The translations under genes and the position numbers were made by a program. Under the pieces are notes generated by a model, which was given only the letters and a program-made list of their open reading frames with translations, was not told the DNA's origin and did no database searches. DNA of 9,886 nt from Caldilineaceae bacterium. Lineage in GTDB: Bacteria; Chloroflexota; Anaerolineae; Caldilineales; Caldilineaceae. Location: NCBI GenBank assembly GCA_028819675.1, contig JAPPKT010000381.1:1-9886 (forward strand). Direction: 5' to 3'. This document shows positions 1 to 7,377 of this stretch, piece by piece (the first letter of the stretch is position 1; the number at the start of each line of letters is the position of its first letter).

Positions 1-485
1 GTGTCGATATTGGTGACAGGTGGCTAATCGAAGGTGTCCAGCCAGACCACGTCCCCCCAGTCCCATGGGATCCCCGCAGGTGCCTGCCCCGCCCCCGCCC
101 CAACTGACGGACTCCACCGTACGGCCGGGCCCGGCGCCTGCACTGCATTTCGCCCAAAGACGGTAAACAACCCCGGCCACCGCTGGCGCCGATTCCCCGC
201 CAGCCTGTTCCTACCCCAAAATCTGGGATGCACCCATTTCGACTATGTGAGCGATACCCTGGATCGCACAACATTGCCCTCCCAATCGAGCAACATCCAT
301 TCCTTGTCGCGAGAGAAGTAGAATTCGCCTGTCGAGGGCCAGTCGCCTTTCCCTTATGGAGGCATTTGTCGGTGTGCATTGCGCGCCAAACTGGTGTAGG
401 ATACCCCTATTCGGTCCACCACGACTCCAGTGGGCGCAGAAACGCCGCTGTTCCAACCACAGACGAACGCAGAGTAAACACCACA
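1..485. other. Upstream non-coding region, probably containing the operon control region
   Basis: I see no convincing gene here. Bases 1-27 read as an open frame ending in TAA at 25-27, which could be the last eight codons of a gene entering from the left, but it is too short to support. The reading frame of the next gene stays open back to an ATG at 228, yet the 86 extra residues look non-coding: they lack the strong C/G third-base preference of the genes and match no domain I know. Two perfect palindromes are present, TCCCATGGGA at 61-70 (overlapping GGGATCCC at 67-74) and GCCGGGCCCGGC at 124-135. A weak -10-like TAGGAT lies at 397-402, but no good -35 stands at the right distance, so I do not call a promoter. 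Confidence 0.5.
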
Positions 486-1658
486 ATGCACATCACCGAC
501 AGCGGTACCCTCAGCCGCGGCCAGCCCGGTACATCCCGCGCTATCCTCACCTTTCCCACCGTCATCTCCCTCGACAGTGGTACCCTCTTGGCCACCTACC
601 GCACCGGCACCACCAAAGATTCGGACGACGAGACCGTTGAATTCGTCCGCTCGACCGACGGCGGCCGCACCTGGAGCGAGCCCTGGAAACCGGTCGAAAA
701 CCCCACACTGGATGGCCTCTACGGCTCGCTGCGCGTCATCTATATGACCGAACTCTCTCCCGGCCATCTGCTGGGCGCATCCATGTGGATCGACCGCACC
801 ACCTGGCCCGGCGGCGGCCTCTTCAACGAGGAGACCGAAGGCTGCCTGCCCATGCAGGTACTCCTCGCCGACTCGCATGACGACGGCCAGACCTGGTCTC
901 CCTGGCGGCTCGTCCCCATGCCCGACGAGATCGGACCCCCCAGCCTCACCGCGCCCGTTCTCATGCTGGCCGACGGCTCACTGGCATTGAGCATCGAGAC
1001 CAACAAACACTACCAAGACGCCTCGCCCTGGATGCAGAAGGTCGTCTTCATGCACTGCCATGATCGTCAGATTTCGTCCTCAAACCCAGGCCAGGAAGGT
1101 GAGCTGGCCGTGGACCCGAACTGGGCAGAACCAGTTGTGGCCGGCAAGGATCCCAGCGGCCGCATCTTCAACTGGGACCTGCGCTGCGGTGTCGCCCCCG
1201 ATGGACGCGTCGCCACCTTTTCCTGGACCTACGACACGGTAACAGCCCGCTACCTGAACATCCACCGCCGCATCAGCACCGACAGCGGCCGTACCTGGAC
1301 CGGCGCCGAAGACCTCGGTTTCGCCGACCAGGCCGCACGACCAGCCATGCTCGCTGACGGCCGCGTCCTCCTGCCCTACGTGGACAGGTTCGGCAGCCGC
1401 TCAATCCGCGCCCGTCTTGCCCCGGCCATCGACGCCCCTTTTGATCCGTCAACCGAGGTCGTAATCTACAGCCAGGCACAAGACCCCGGCGATCAGACCG
1501 GTAGCACCAGCGAACTGCTCAGCGAAATGAGTCTTTGGACCTTCGGCCTGCCCTATGCTGAGACCCTGGCCGACGGGACAGCTCTGGTTGTCTACTACGC
1601 GGGAACAGACGAAGCAATGGACATACACTGGACCAGGATCGATCCCGGTCCAGCCTGA
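486..1658 (+). CDS. Sialidase-fold (BNR/Asp-box repeat) protein, probable glycoside-acting enzyme or binding protein
   Basis: This encodes a 390-residue six-bladed beta-propeller protein of the sialidase superfamily. Three Asp-box repeats (S-x-D-x-G-x-T-W) are clear: STDGGRTW at residues 56-63, SHDDGQTW at 130-137 and STDSGRTW at 264-271. Further blade-like strands of the type 'LADGxxL' occur near 161, 290 and 361. Family members hydrolyse terminal sialic acids or other sugars, or only bind glycans. The Arg of the usual N-terminal R-I-P motif is replaced: the equivalent stretch reads TFP at 22-24, followed by the expected SGTLLATYR. True sialidase activity is therefore uncertain. No signal peptide or membrane segment is visible, so a cytoplasmic location is inferred. 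ATG 486 is chosen because the homologous-looking protein begins there; it has no clear Shine-Dalgarno, and ATG 228 would add an implausible 86 residues. It is the first gene of the apparent operon, 68 bases before the aldolase. Confidence 0.85.
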   Translation: MHITDSGTLSRGQPGTSRAILTFPTVISLDSGTLLATYRTGTTKDSDDETVEFVRSTDGGRTWSEPWKPVENPTLDGLYGSLRVIYMTELSPGHLLGASMWIDRTTWPGGGLFNEETEGCLPMQVLLADSHDDGQTWSPWRLVPMPDEIGPPSLTAPVLMLADGSLALSIETNKHYQDASPWMQKVVFMHCHDRQISSSNPGQEGELAVDPNWAEPVVAGKDPSGRIFNWDLRCGVAPDGRVATFSWTYDTVTARYLNIHRRISTDSGRTWTGAEDLGFADQAARPAMLADGRVLLPYVDRFGSRSIRARLAPAIDAPFDPSTEVVIYSQAQDPGDQTGSTSELLSEMSLWTFGLPYAETLADGTALVVYYAGTDEAMDIHWTRIDPGPA

Positions 1659-1714
1659 CCCAGCCGGCTACCAAACCAGCGTCGTATCCGCCGGCGCAAT
1701 TCATGCTGTCACAC

Positions 1715-1720
1715 AAAGGA
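1715..1720 (+). promoter_or_regulatory. Ribosome-binding site deciding the aldolase start
   Basis: AAAGGA lies six bases before ATG 1727. The in-frame ATG at 1703 has no comparable site and would add only eight residues, so 1727 is preferred. Confidence 0.6.
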
Positions 1721-1726
1721 ATCGAC

Positions 1727-2506
1727 ATGCGCAAGAGCAAGATGCTTCAGAAGTTCCGCAACGACGGCTTTGCCCGCGTCTGCGGCCTCGGACACTACCT
1801 GCCCTTCTACATCCGTTACGCCGCTCACTACAACTTTGACGGCATCTGGTTTGACCTCGAACATCGCCCCATGGACGCCCGCGAGGTTCAAGCCATCATC
1901 ATGATGTGCTACCATAACGACATCGACTGCATGGTCCGCCCTCCAACCCTGGAGCGAACCAAACTTTATCGATACTTGGAGGACGGTGCCAGCGGCTTTC
2001 TCATGCCCCTGATCTCAGACCCGCAGACCGCCTCCGACGTGGTCCAGGCCGTCAGGTTTCCACCGCTCGGCAACCGCGGCATGGACGGCGCAGGTCTGGA
2101 TGCGGATTTCGGTATCGGGGCCTGGAATCCTGAGAGCAACTACAACGCCGACTCCAACCGCGAGACCTTCCTCATCACACAGGTCGAAACCCTCCAGGCA
2201 GTGGCCAACGCCGAGGAGATCGCCTCTATCGACGGCATCGACGGCCTGTTCATCGGGCCCGCCGATCTTTCACTGCGTATCGCAACGCAGGGAGATGGTC
2301 AGATGTCGATGGAAAAAGCGATCGATACCGTCGCCGCCGCGGCCGCCAAGCATGGTAAGATTTGGGGCATCACCGCCGCTTCCGTCGAAGAAATCAAGCG
2401 CTATCGCGATCAAGGCGCGCAGATGGTCCCTTGGGGCGGAGACTTCAGTCTGATGAACGTACTCAAAGATTGTAGTGAAGACCTGGACGGCGTGCCCGGC
2501 GCATGA
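1727..2506 (+). CDS. HpcH/HpaI-family class II aldolase (2-dehydro-3-deoxy-acid aldolase type)
   Basis: The 259-residue product is a full-length member of the HpcH/HpaI aldolase/citrate lyase family, metal-dependent TIM-barrel enzymes that reversibly cleave 2-keto-3-deoxy acids (for example 4-hydroxy-2-ketoheptanedioate or 2-dehydro-3-deoxyglucarate) into pyruvate and an aldehyde. All the catalytic landmarks of the family are present: the DLEH block with the His base at 46, the pyruvate-binding Arg at 71 (VRPP), the metal ligand Glu at 154 (QVET) and the second metal ligand Asp at 180 (IGPADLS). The GASGFLMP (88-94) and RFPPLGNRG (110-118) blocks also match. Its spacing of His, Arg, Glu and Asp closely follows that of E. 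coli HpaI as I recall it (45, 70, 149, 175). It sits 48 bases before the dehydrogenase. The true substrate cannot be read from sequence; the tartronate-semialdehyde-producing glucarate type and the homoprotocatechuate type are both possible. Confidence 0.92.
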   Translation: MRKSKMLQKFRNDGFARVCGLGHYLPFYIRYAAHYNFDGIWFDLEHRPMDAREVQAIIMMCYHNDIDCMVRPPTLERTKLYRYLEDGASGFLMPLISDPQTASDVVQAVRFPPLGNRGMDGAGLDADFGIGAWNPESNYNADSNRETFLITQVETLQAVANAEEIASIDGIDGLFIGPADLSLRIATQGDGQMSMEKAIDTVAAAAAKHGKIWGITAASVEEIKRYRDQGAQMVPWGGDFSLMNVLKDCSEDLDGVPGA

Positions 2507-2554
2507 CACCGCCTTCCAAGCCCACCTGGTGACATTTGTGAAAGGCTGAAAAGC

Positions 2555-3586
2555 ATGAAAATAGCTATCCTGCATGGCCCGCGCGATTTGAAAATCGAGG
2601 ATCAGGAACTGGATGTCAGCCGGCTTGCCGACGACGAAGTCTGGGTGAAGACCCGCATCTCCGCGCTCAAAATCGGCACCGATCGCGGCAACTACGAAGG
2701 CGCAGACCAGGTTCCCGGTGCACCAGGCTATCCGCGCTGGGTCGGCGACAGCAATCTGGGCATCGTGCAGGCCGCCGGCCGCAAGGTCACACGCGTCAAG
2801 GTCGGCGACCGCATCGTAACCCGCGCACCGCACCAGTCCGAATACATCATGTCCCAGTCCGAAAGCCTCGTCGTCATCCCGGACGGAGTCGCCGACGAGG
2901 ACGCTGTCTATGCTCACCTCTATGCGCTCAGTGCCCACTGCTATCACAAGGCCCACTTCCGCCCCGGCGAAAACGTGGCAGTCGTTGGCGTCGGCGTCCT
3001 CGGACTGGGTGCCATCGCTCTGGGCCCCCTCTTCGGCGGTCGCGTCGTCGGTATCGCCAACAGCCCCGTCCGCATGGAAATGTCAGACAGGATGGGTGCA
3101 CACGCCAACTTCCTCTACAACGATCCCGACCTCGAGGCCAAACTCGACGAATTCACCCGCGGCCAGGGTATCGACCTCGTCATCCTCACCGCCAACCCTT
3201 GGCCCGCCTTTCGCACCTCCATGCAGATCGTACGCCCTGGCGGCCGCGTCTCTGTCGTCAGCCTGCTCGGCCGCGGCGAACCGCCGCTCGACTTCAACCC
3301 GCTCGCCATGGAGCTGTTCTACAACAAGGGTACCTCTCTGATCGCTGTCTCCCAGCGGGCCGGATATCTCTATCCCGATGGCGGCTCCGATCCCTACAAT
3401 ACTGCCGACCGCTACGCCTGGGACAATATCGCCGATCACGTCGTTTCCCTCATGGCCGGCGGGCTGCTCGAACCGAGCCGCCTCATTACCCACCGCTTTC
3501 ACTACAGCGAAATGGTCGAGGCCTACGAAATGGCCTACCATCGCGAAAAGAACATGCTGGGCGTGATCTTCAACTGGCAAGAATAG
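2555..3586 (+). CDS. Zinc-independent medium-chain dehydrogenase/reductase (alcohol dehydrogenase-like)
   Basis: The 343-residue product has the two-domain architecture of medium-chain dehydrogenases: a GroES-like N-terminal half (about 1-125) and a Rossmann NAD(P)-binding domain (about 135-270). The glycine-rich motif is GVGVLG at 145-150, followed by the second strand VVGIANS. The catalytic zinc site of alcohol dehydrogenases is absent. The ICGTD Cys is Ile 40 (KIGTD), and the GHE pair is replaced by Asp 65-Ser 66 (GDSNLG). The four-Cys structural zinc loop is also missing, since residues 90-108 run straight through without cysteine. The enzyme is therefore expected to act without zinc, like quinone-reductase or some sugar-dehydrogenase-like members. 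A modest AAAGG at 2541-2545 precedes the ATG by nine bases. It lies between the aldolase and the aminotransferase, so it may oxidise or reduce an intermediate of the same pathway. Substrate unknown. Confidence 0.88.
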   Translation: MKIAILHGPRDLKIEDQELDVSRLADDEVWVKTRISALKIGTDRGNYEGADQVPGAPGYPRWVGDSNLGIVQAAGRKVTRVKVGDRIVTRAPHQSEYIMSQSESLVVIPDGVADEDAVYAHLYALSAHCYHKAHFRPGENVAVVGVGVLGLGAIALGPLFGGRVVGIANSPVRMEMSDRMGAHANFLYNDPDLEAKLDEFTRGQGIDLVILTANPWPAFRTSMQIVRPGGRVSVVSLLGRGEPPLDFNPLAMELFYNKGTSLIAVSQRAGYLYPDGGSDPYNTADRYAWDNIADHVVSLMAGGLLEPSRLITHRFHYSEMVEAYEMAYHREKNMLGVIFNWQE

Positions 3587-3632
3587 AATCCGATCTCGTG
3601 TCGCGGACCAAGTGCCCGTCGATGCGCATCAC

Positions 3633-3637
3633 GGAGG
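3633..3637 (+). promoter_or_regulatory. Ribosome-binding site deciding the aminotransferase start
   Basis: GGAGG lies five bases before ATG 3643. The frame is open far upstream into the dehydrogenase gene, and another in-frame ATG exists at 3622, so this site is what fixes the start. Confidence 0.75.
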
Positions 3638-3642
3638 CCACC

Positions 3643-4995
3643 ATGACCTCTTTCCCAAACGCGGCCCAACACGATGTCTCACGCTCCCTCGACCTCTACG
3701 ACCAGGCCGGCGAACTGATCCCCGGCTGGACACAGCTCATCAGCCGTCGCGCCGACCAGTTCGCCCACGGCGTCAGTCCCATCTATGCCCAGCGCGCCAA
3801 AGGGTCTCGCTTTATCGATGTCGACGAAAACGAGTATATCGACTGGATGAACGCAGTTGGCGCCATAATTCTGGGGCATGCCGATGATGTCGTGGACGCC
3901 GCGGTCAAGGAGCAGATCGACCGCAGCAGCCTCTTCTCCGCCAACAGTCCACTCGAAATTGAACTGGCCGAGGAACTCAATGACACCATCCCAAGTTCCC
4001 AGATGGTGCGCTACTGCAAAGGCGGTGGCGATGCCTGCGCCATGGCCGTGCGCATCGCCCGCGGCACCACCGGCAAGGACAAAGTCCTATTCTGCGGCTA
4101 CCACGGTTGGCACGACTGGTACCAGGCCGCCAACTTCGGTGTCGACCCCGAGAGCGGCGAATTCCCCTTCGCCGGCATCGAGCCCATAGGCGTGCCCAAA
4201 GCCCTCGAAGGCACCGTCATCCCCTTCATCTACGGTGATCTGGAGATGCTTGCCTCCCTCCTTGATGAACACGCCGGCGAGGTTGGCGCCATCATGATGG
4301 AACCGGCCCGCTCAGAGCTGCCGCCCCCTGGCTACCTCGAATCGGTAAAGCAGCTGGCCGCCGACCACGGCGTCGTCCTCATCTTCGACGAGGTCTCCTG
4401 CGGCTGGCGTATCGCTGTCGGCGGCGTGCAGGAAGCCGTCGGCGTAACACCCGATATGACTGTAGTCGCCAAGTGCATGTCCAACGGCTACCCCATGGGC
4501 GCCGTCGTCGGCTCCCGCGAGGTAATGGAGCCGGCCAAGCATATGTTTATCTCCAGCTCCTACTGGAGCGACAACATCGGGCTGGCCGCCTCGCTCACCA
4601 CCATTCGCGAGCTCAAGCGCCGCGAATCGCCCCGGCGCTTCAAAGAAATCGGCGAAAAGCTGCGCACCGCCCTCAATCAGGCCATCGAGGAGTCCGGCTT
4701 GGACGGCGCCTGCACCGGCCTGCACACAAATCCATCCGTTACCCTCAATACGCCCGACGACGTCGATCCTCGCAAGGTCTCTACCCTCTTCATCCAGGAG
4801 ATGGCCAAACGCGGTGTGCACACCTACATGAGCTTCAAGGCCTCCCTCGCCCACACCGATGAGGATATTCGCCTGACCGGTGAAGCGGCTGCAGAGGCTC
4901 TTCAGGTCGTACGCGCCGGTTTGGAAAATAGCAATATCGACGACCTGCTCACCGTGAATCTCAAAAAGGAACCCTTCCGCCGTCAAGTCCGATAG
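3643..4995 (+). CDS. Class III PLP-dependent aminotransferase, glutamate-1-semialdehyde aminomutase-like
   Basis: The 450-residue product is a complete fold-type I, class III aminotransferase. Landmarks in order: the GGGDACAMAVRIAR phosphate-binding block (127-140), YHGWHD at 153-158 with the aromatic residue that stacks on the cofactor, the EPAR block at 220, FDEV with the cofactor-binding Asp at 249, and the Schiff-base lysine at 277 in AKCMSNGYPMGAVVG. The sequence around 305-320 (SSSYWSDNIGLAAS) matches the SSTFWGE-type region of the glutamate-1-semialdehyde aminomutase group. It is unlikely to be the tetrapyrrole enzyme HemL, because the neighbours are catabolic-looking and the usual TGFR after the DEV is CGWR (253-256). 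It more likely moves an amino group to or from an aldehyde or keto intermediate of this pathway. The first 148 codons of the longer open frame (from 3199) overlap the dehydrogenase and are not coding. Confidence 0.92.
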   Translation: MTSFPNAAQHDVSRSLDLYDQAGELIPGWTQLISRRADQFAHGVSPIYAQRAKGSRFIDVDENEYIDWMNAVGAIILGHADDVVDAAVKEQIDRSSLFSANSPLEIELAEELNDTIPSSQMVRYCKGGGDACAMAVRIARGTTGKDKVLFCGYHGWHDWYQAANFGVDPESGEFPFAGIEPIGVPKALEGTVIPFIYGDLEMLASLLDEHAGEVGAIMMEPARSELPPPGYLESVKQLAADHGVVLIFDEVSCGWRIAVGGVQEAVGVTPDMTVVAKCMSNGYPMGAVVGSREVMEPAKHMFISSSYWSDNIGLAASLTTIRELKRRESPRRFKEIGEKLRTALNQAIEESGLDGACTGLHTNPSVTLNTPDDVDPRKVSTLFIQEMAKRGVHTYMSFKASLAHTDEDIRLTGEAAAEALQVVRAGLENSNIDDLLTVNLKKEPFRRQVR

Positions 4996-5049
4996 GACGA
5001 CGCCTTAAGAGGAAGTCTCGCACAGGCTATAGGCTACTGGATACCTGCC

Positions 5050-6108
5050 ATGTTTTCGCACGAATTCAAAGAAGTCGATCAGCAGTTCCTCGAAAGGGAG
5101 GTCCTCCCCTTCCTGCCCGACCGCATCATCGACGCCCACGCGCATCTCTTCTGCCACGAGCACTATCCGGACGGTGGACCCCCCGCCGGGCTTGCAACCA
5201 CGCCGCCCCGCCTGGGCTTGGCCGAGTTCGAACGGTACTCGGAGTGGCTCCATCCGGGAGGACGTGTCGTAGGCGGCCTCTTCTTCGGACTTGTCTTCCT
5301 CGGCGACCGTCAGGCCAACAATGAATTCATCGCCGCAGAATTGCAGGGCGATTCGCCATTGGCGGCCAAATCGCGCGGCCAGATGATCATCTCCCCCGAC
5401 ATGGACGCCGAGACCATCCTCGACGAAGTCCGCCGCCTGGGCATGACCGGCCTGAAATGCTACCACACCATGGCCCCGCTGAATCCGCGCCTGGGCACGC
5501 CCGAATCCGGCGCCGGCTCCTACACCGCCGCCGACCCGACCTGGACCGCGCCCATTGAGGCCTATCTTCCCGAGGAACATGTCGCCGCAGCCAACACGCT
5601 CGGGCTGACAATCACGCTGCACATGGTGCGCGATCGCGCCCTCGCCGACCCGGTCAACCAGGCCACCATCCGGCGCTACTGCGAGTCCTATCCCAAAATG
5701 CAACTGATCCTGGCCCACGCCGCCCGCGGCTTCAACCCCTGGCATACCATCGAAGGCATCGAGAGCCTGCGCGGCCTCGACAATGTCTGGTTTGACACGT
5801 CCGCTGTGACCGAGGCCGGCGCATTCGAAGCCATCGTTGAGACCATGGGCCACGAAAAACTGATGTACGGGACCGACTTCCATGTCAGCCACACGCGCGG
5901 CCGCTGCGTTGCCATCGGCGACTCTTTCCACTGGCTCTACGCCGATGAAATGGACCTGGGCGAGAAGCACATCACCCTGCAGCCGGTTCTCATCGGCCTT
6001 GAATCCCTGCGCAGCCTCCGCCTCGCCTGCGACCGGCTGAAGCTGACCGAGCGCCAGGTGGAGGACATCTTCTACGGAAATGCAGCCGCACTCCTGGATA
6101 TCGAGTAA
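5050..6108 (+). CDS. Amidohydrolase family 2 TIM-barrel metallohydrolase
   Basis: The 352-residue product belongs to the amidohydrolase-2 branch of the metallo-dependent hydrolases, which includes hydrolases, lactonases and non-oxidative decarboxylases such as the ACMSD group. Visible metal-site elements are the first-strand HxH motif DAHAH at 28-32, His 191 (TLHMVRD), His 223 (LILAHAARG) and Asp 276 (YGTDFH). A conserved-looking GLKCY at 134-138 marks the strand-4 region. The C-terminal IFYGNAAALL (340-349) is the standard ending of this family. No signal peptide is seen, so a cytoplasmic enzyme is inferred. ATG 5050 is the first start codon after the aminotransferase stop, which is in the same frame, but it lacks a good Shine-Dalgarno; the purine-rich AAGAGGAAG at 5008-5016 is too far upstream. 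The stop is only 11 bases from the next gene, so tight co-expression with the ferritin-like protein is likely. The reaction could be hydrolysis or decarboxylation; sequence alone does not say. Confidence 0.9.
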   Translation: MFSHEFKEVDQQFLEREVLPFLPDRIIDAHAHLFCHEHYPDGGPPAGLATTPPRLGLAEFERYSEWLHPGGRVVGGLFFGLVFLGDRQANNEFIAAELQGDSPLAAKSRGQMIISPDMDAETILDEVRRLGMTGLKCYHTMAPLNPRLGTPESGAGSYTAADPTWTAPIEAYLPEEHVAAANTLGLTITLHMVRDRALADPVNQATIRRYCESYPKMQLILAHAARGFNPWHTIEGIESLRGLDNVWFDTSAVTEAGAFEAIVETMGHEKLMYGTDFHVSHTRGRCVAIGDSFHWLYADEMDLGEKHITLQPVLIGLESLRSLRLACDRLKLTERQVEDIFYGNAAALLDIE

Positions 6109-6116
6109 GGAGGAGG
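6107..6116 (+). promoter_or_regulatory. Strong ribosome-binding site of the ferritin-like gene
   Basis: AAGGAGGAGG overlaps the last two bases of the amidohydrolase stop codon and ends three bases before ATG 6120. It is the best Shine-Dalgarno in the window and suggests translational coupling of the two genes. Confidence 0.8.
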
Positions 6117-6119
6117 ATA

Positions 6120-7331
6120 ATGCAGGTACTGTCCCCGCCTGAGCAAATTGATTTCGCTCACAACAAGCAACTGCTCAACCGCTACCGCTTCATCGAATAT
6201 GAGGCGCTGCGCATTCTTGCCGCCTGGCTTCCCGCCACCGCCAACATGGACTGGAAACTGGCAATGGGCCGCCTGCTCTGGGAAGATGCCCAACACGTTC
6301 AGCATCTCTTCCAGCGCCTGCGTGAAATCCAGACGCCTGCCTTCCGTCCGCCCGGTGACGACGCGCTCGAACACCTGATGGCCGAAGCCCTCCACGCACC
6401 CAACGAAGCCGACCTCCTGGCCGGCCTCTTTCGCGTCATCAAGCCGGCCCTGGTCGACACCTACCGCTGGCACTGCGATCAGACCTTCGCCAATCCCGAC
6501 GCGCCGACACTCTACGCCTTCAAACACATCTTGATCGACGAAGAGCTGCAACTCGCCTGGGCAGAAGAGGCGCTAGCGGACCATGCACCCGGCGAATGGG
6601 AAACCTATATCGCCGACCTGCTCGCGGCTGCCGGAGGCGTCTCCGGCCGCGAAGACCGGCGCCAGAGGCCGGCACCAGCCCTGAGCCGCAAGAAATTCGA
6701 TTGCCCCCGCGACGCCGCCCGCGACAGCCGCTTCAGCCTTGTCAATCGCGACGCCGGTAAACGGATTACCGACGTCGATCATGCGACACAGCGACTGCGG
6801 GATTTCGAAAGCTATAGCCAGGAGATGCTCGCCGCCGAAACCGTCGCACTCATTATCCACCTGTCACCCGACATGCCCTGGGCCTTCACCTACGACAGCG
6901 CCCGCCATTGCTACGACGAGACCCGCCACTGTAAACTGGGCATCGAATGGCTGGCTCAGCACGGACGCGACTATACCAAGGTCCCCCAGAACACGCGTAT
7001 CTACACCTGGCGCAGCCAGTACGACGCCGCCACCCAATACTGCCTCCTCACAATGGGCAACGAAACGCACGCCTTCCCCCACCGCCACGTACAGATGGCC
7101 GCCTACGCCGAAACCGGCGACCGTCTCTCCGCCCAGTTCGTCAGCTACGACATGGCCGACGAACGCCAGCACGTCGCCTTCGGCCATAAATGGCTGCCGC
7201 AGCTGATGACCCAACACGGAATCGAGAGGCCGGTGGACGAATTTGTCAAGGAAACGGTAGCCCTGTGGGAACAAGAGTACATGTCGGGTACGCTGCCCAT
7301 CCACGAACAGCCAGAGACCTCAGTTCAATAG
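6120..7331 (+). CDS. Internally duplicated ferritin-like diiron-type protein of unknown function
   Basis: The 403-residue, mainly helical protein shows ferritin-like metal-binding helices twice. In the C-terminal half the full set is present: Glu 240 (AAETVAL), E267-T-R-H270, Glu 315 or Glu 331 on the third helix, and E348-R-Q-H351. The spacing between carboxylate and ExxH (27-33 residues) is usual for four-helix diiron proteins. The N-terminal half (about 15-155) has similar but degenerate elements: Glu 28, D56-A-Q-H59, and E141-E-L-Q144, where His is replaced by Gln. Residues 172-200 look like a charged linker (GGVSGREDRRQRP). DUF455-like ferritin-fold proteins are the nearest family I can suggest by eye. 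Diiron members oxidise or hydroxylate substrates, desaturate, or store metal. A substrate-oxidising role within this pathway is inference only. No membrane segment or signal peptide is visible. Confidence 0.8.
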   Translation: MQVLSPPEQIDFAHNKQLLNRYRFIEYEALRILAAWLPATANMDWKLAMGRLLWEDAQHVQHLFQRLREIQTPAFRPPGDDALEHLMAEALHAPNEADLLAGLFRVIKPALVDTYRWHCDQTFANPDAPTLYAFKHILIDEELQLAWAEEALADHAPGEWETYIADLLAAAGGVSGREDRRQRPAPALSRKKFDCPRDAARDSRFSLVNRDAGKRITDVDHATQRLRDFESYSQEMLAAETVALIIHLSPDMPWAFTYDSARHCYDETRHCKLGIEWLAQHGRDYTKVPQNTRIYTWRSQYDAATQYCLLTMGNETHAFPHRHVQMAAYAETGDRLSAQFVSYDMADERQHVAFGHKWLPQLMTQHGIERPVDEFVKETVALWEQEYMSGTLPIHEQPETSVQ

Positions 7332-7377
7332 CCAGTTGCCATACCAACCGCCTGCCAATAGCCGCTGGAATCAGCCA

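Noticed and set aside
1..27. Possible tail of an upstream gene ending in TAA at 25-27
   Set aside because: Eight codons are not enough to support a coding call.
397..402. TAGGAT as a promoter -10 element
   Set aside because: No reasonable -35 hexamer lies 16-18 bases upstream, so the match is likely chance.
228..485. 86-residue N-terminal extension of the sialidase-fold gene from ATG 228
   Set aside because: Its codon third positions and amino-acid make-up do not look like the gene body, it has no signal peptide and no matching domain, and the family-like sequence begins at ATG 486.
1663..1697. GCCGGC repeated twice between the first and second genes, a possible hairpin
   Set aside because: The six-base units are self-palindromic and common in GC-rich DNA, and no T-run follows, so it is not a terminator.
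2270..2956. 228-codon open frame on the minus strand
   Set aside because: It lies across the end of the aldolase and the start of the dehydrogenase, both clearly real on the plus strand, and its product matches no family.
3199..3642. Open frame upstream of the aminotransferase, overlapping the dehydrogenase
   Set aside because: It is a shadow of the dehydrogenase gene in another frame, rich in Arg, Pro and Ser; GGAGG at 3633-3637 fixes the start at 3643.
4312..4986. 224-codon open frame on the minus strand
   Set aside because: It is antisense to the second half of the aminotransferase, with a low-complexity Gly/Ala/Val-rich product.
5005..5970. 321-codon open frame on the minus strand
   Set aside because: It is antisense to the amidohydrolase, whose metal-binding motifs are all intact on the plus strand. 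Long antisense frames are expected with GC-rich, C-ending codons.
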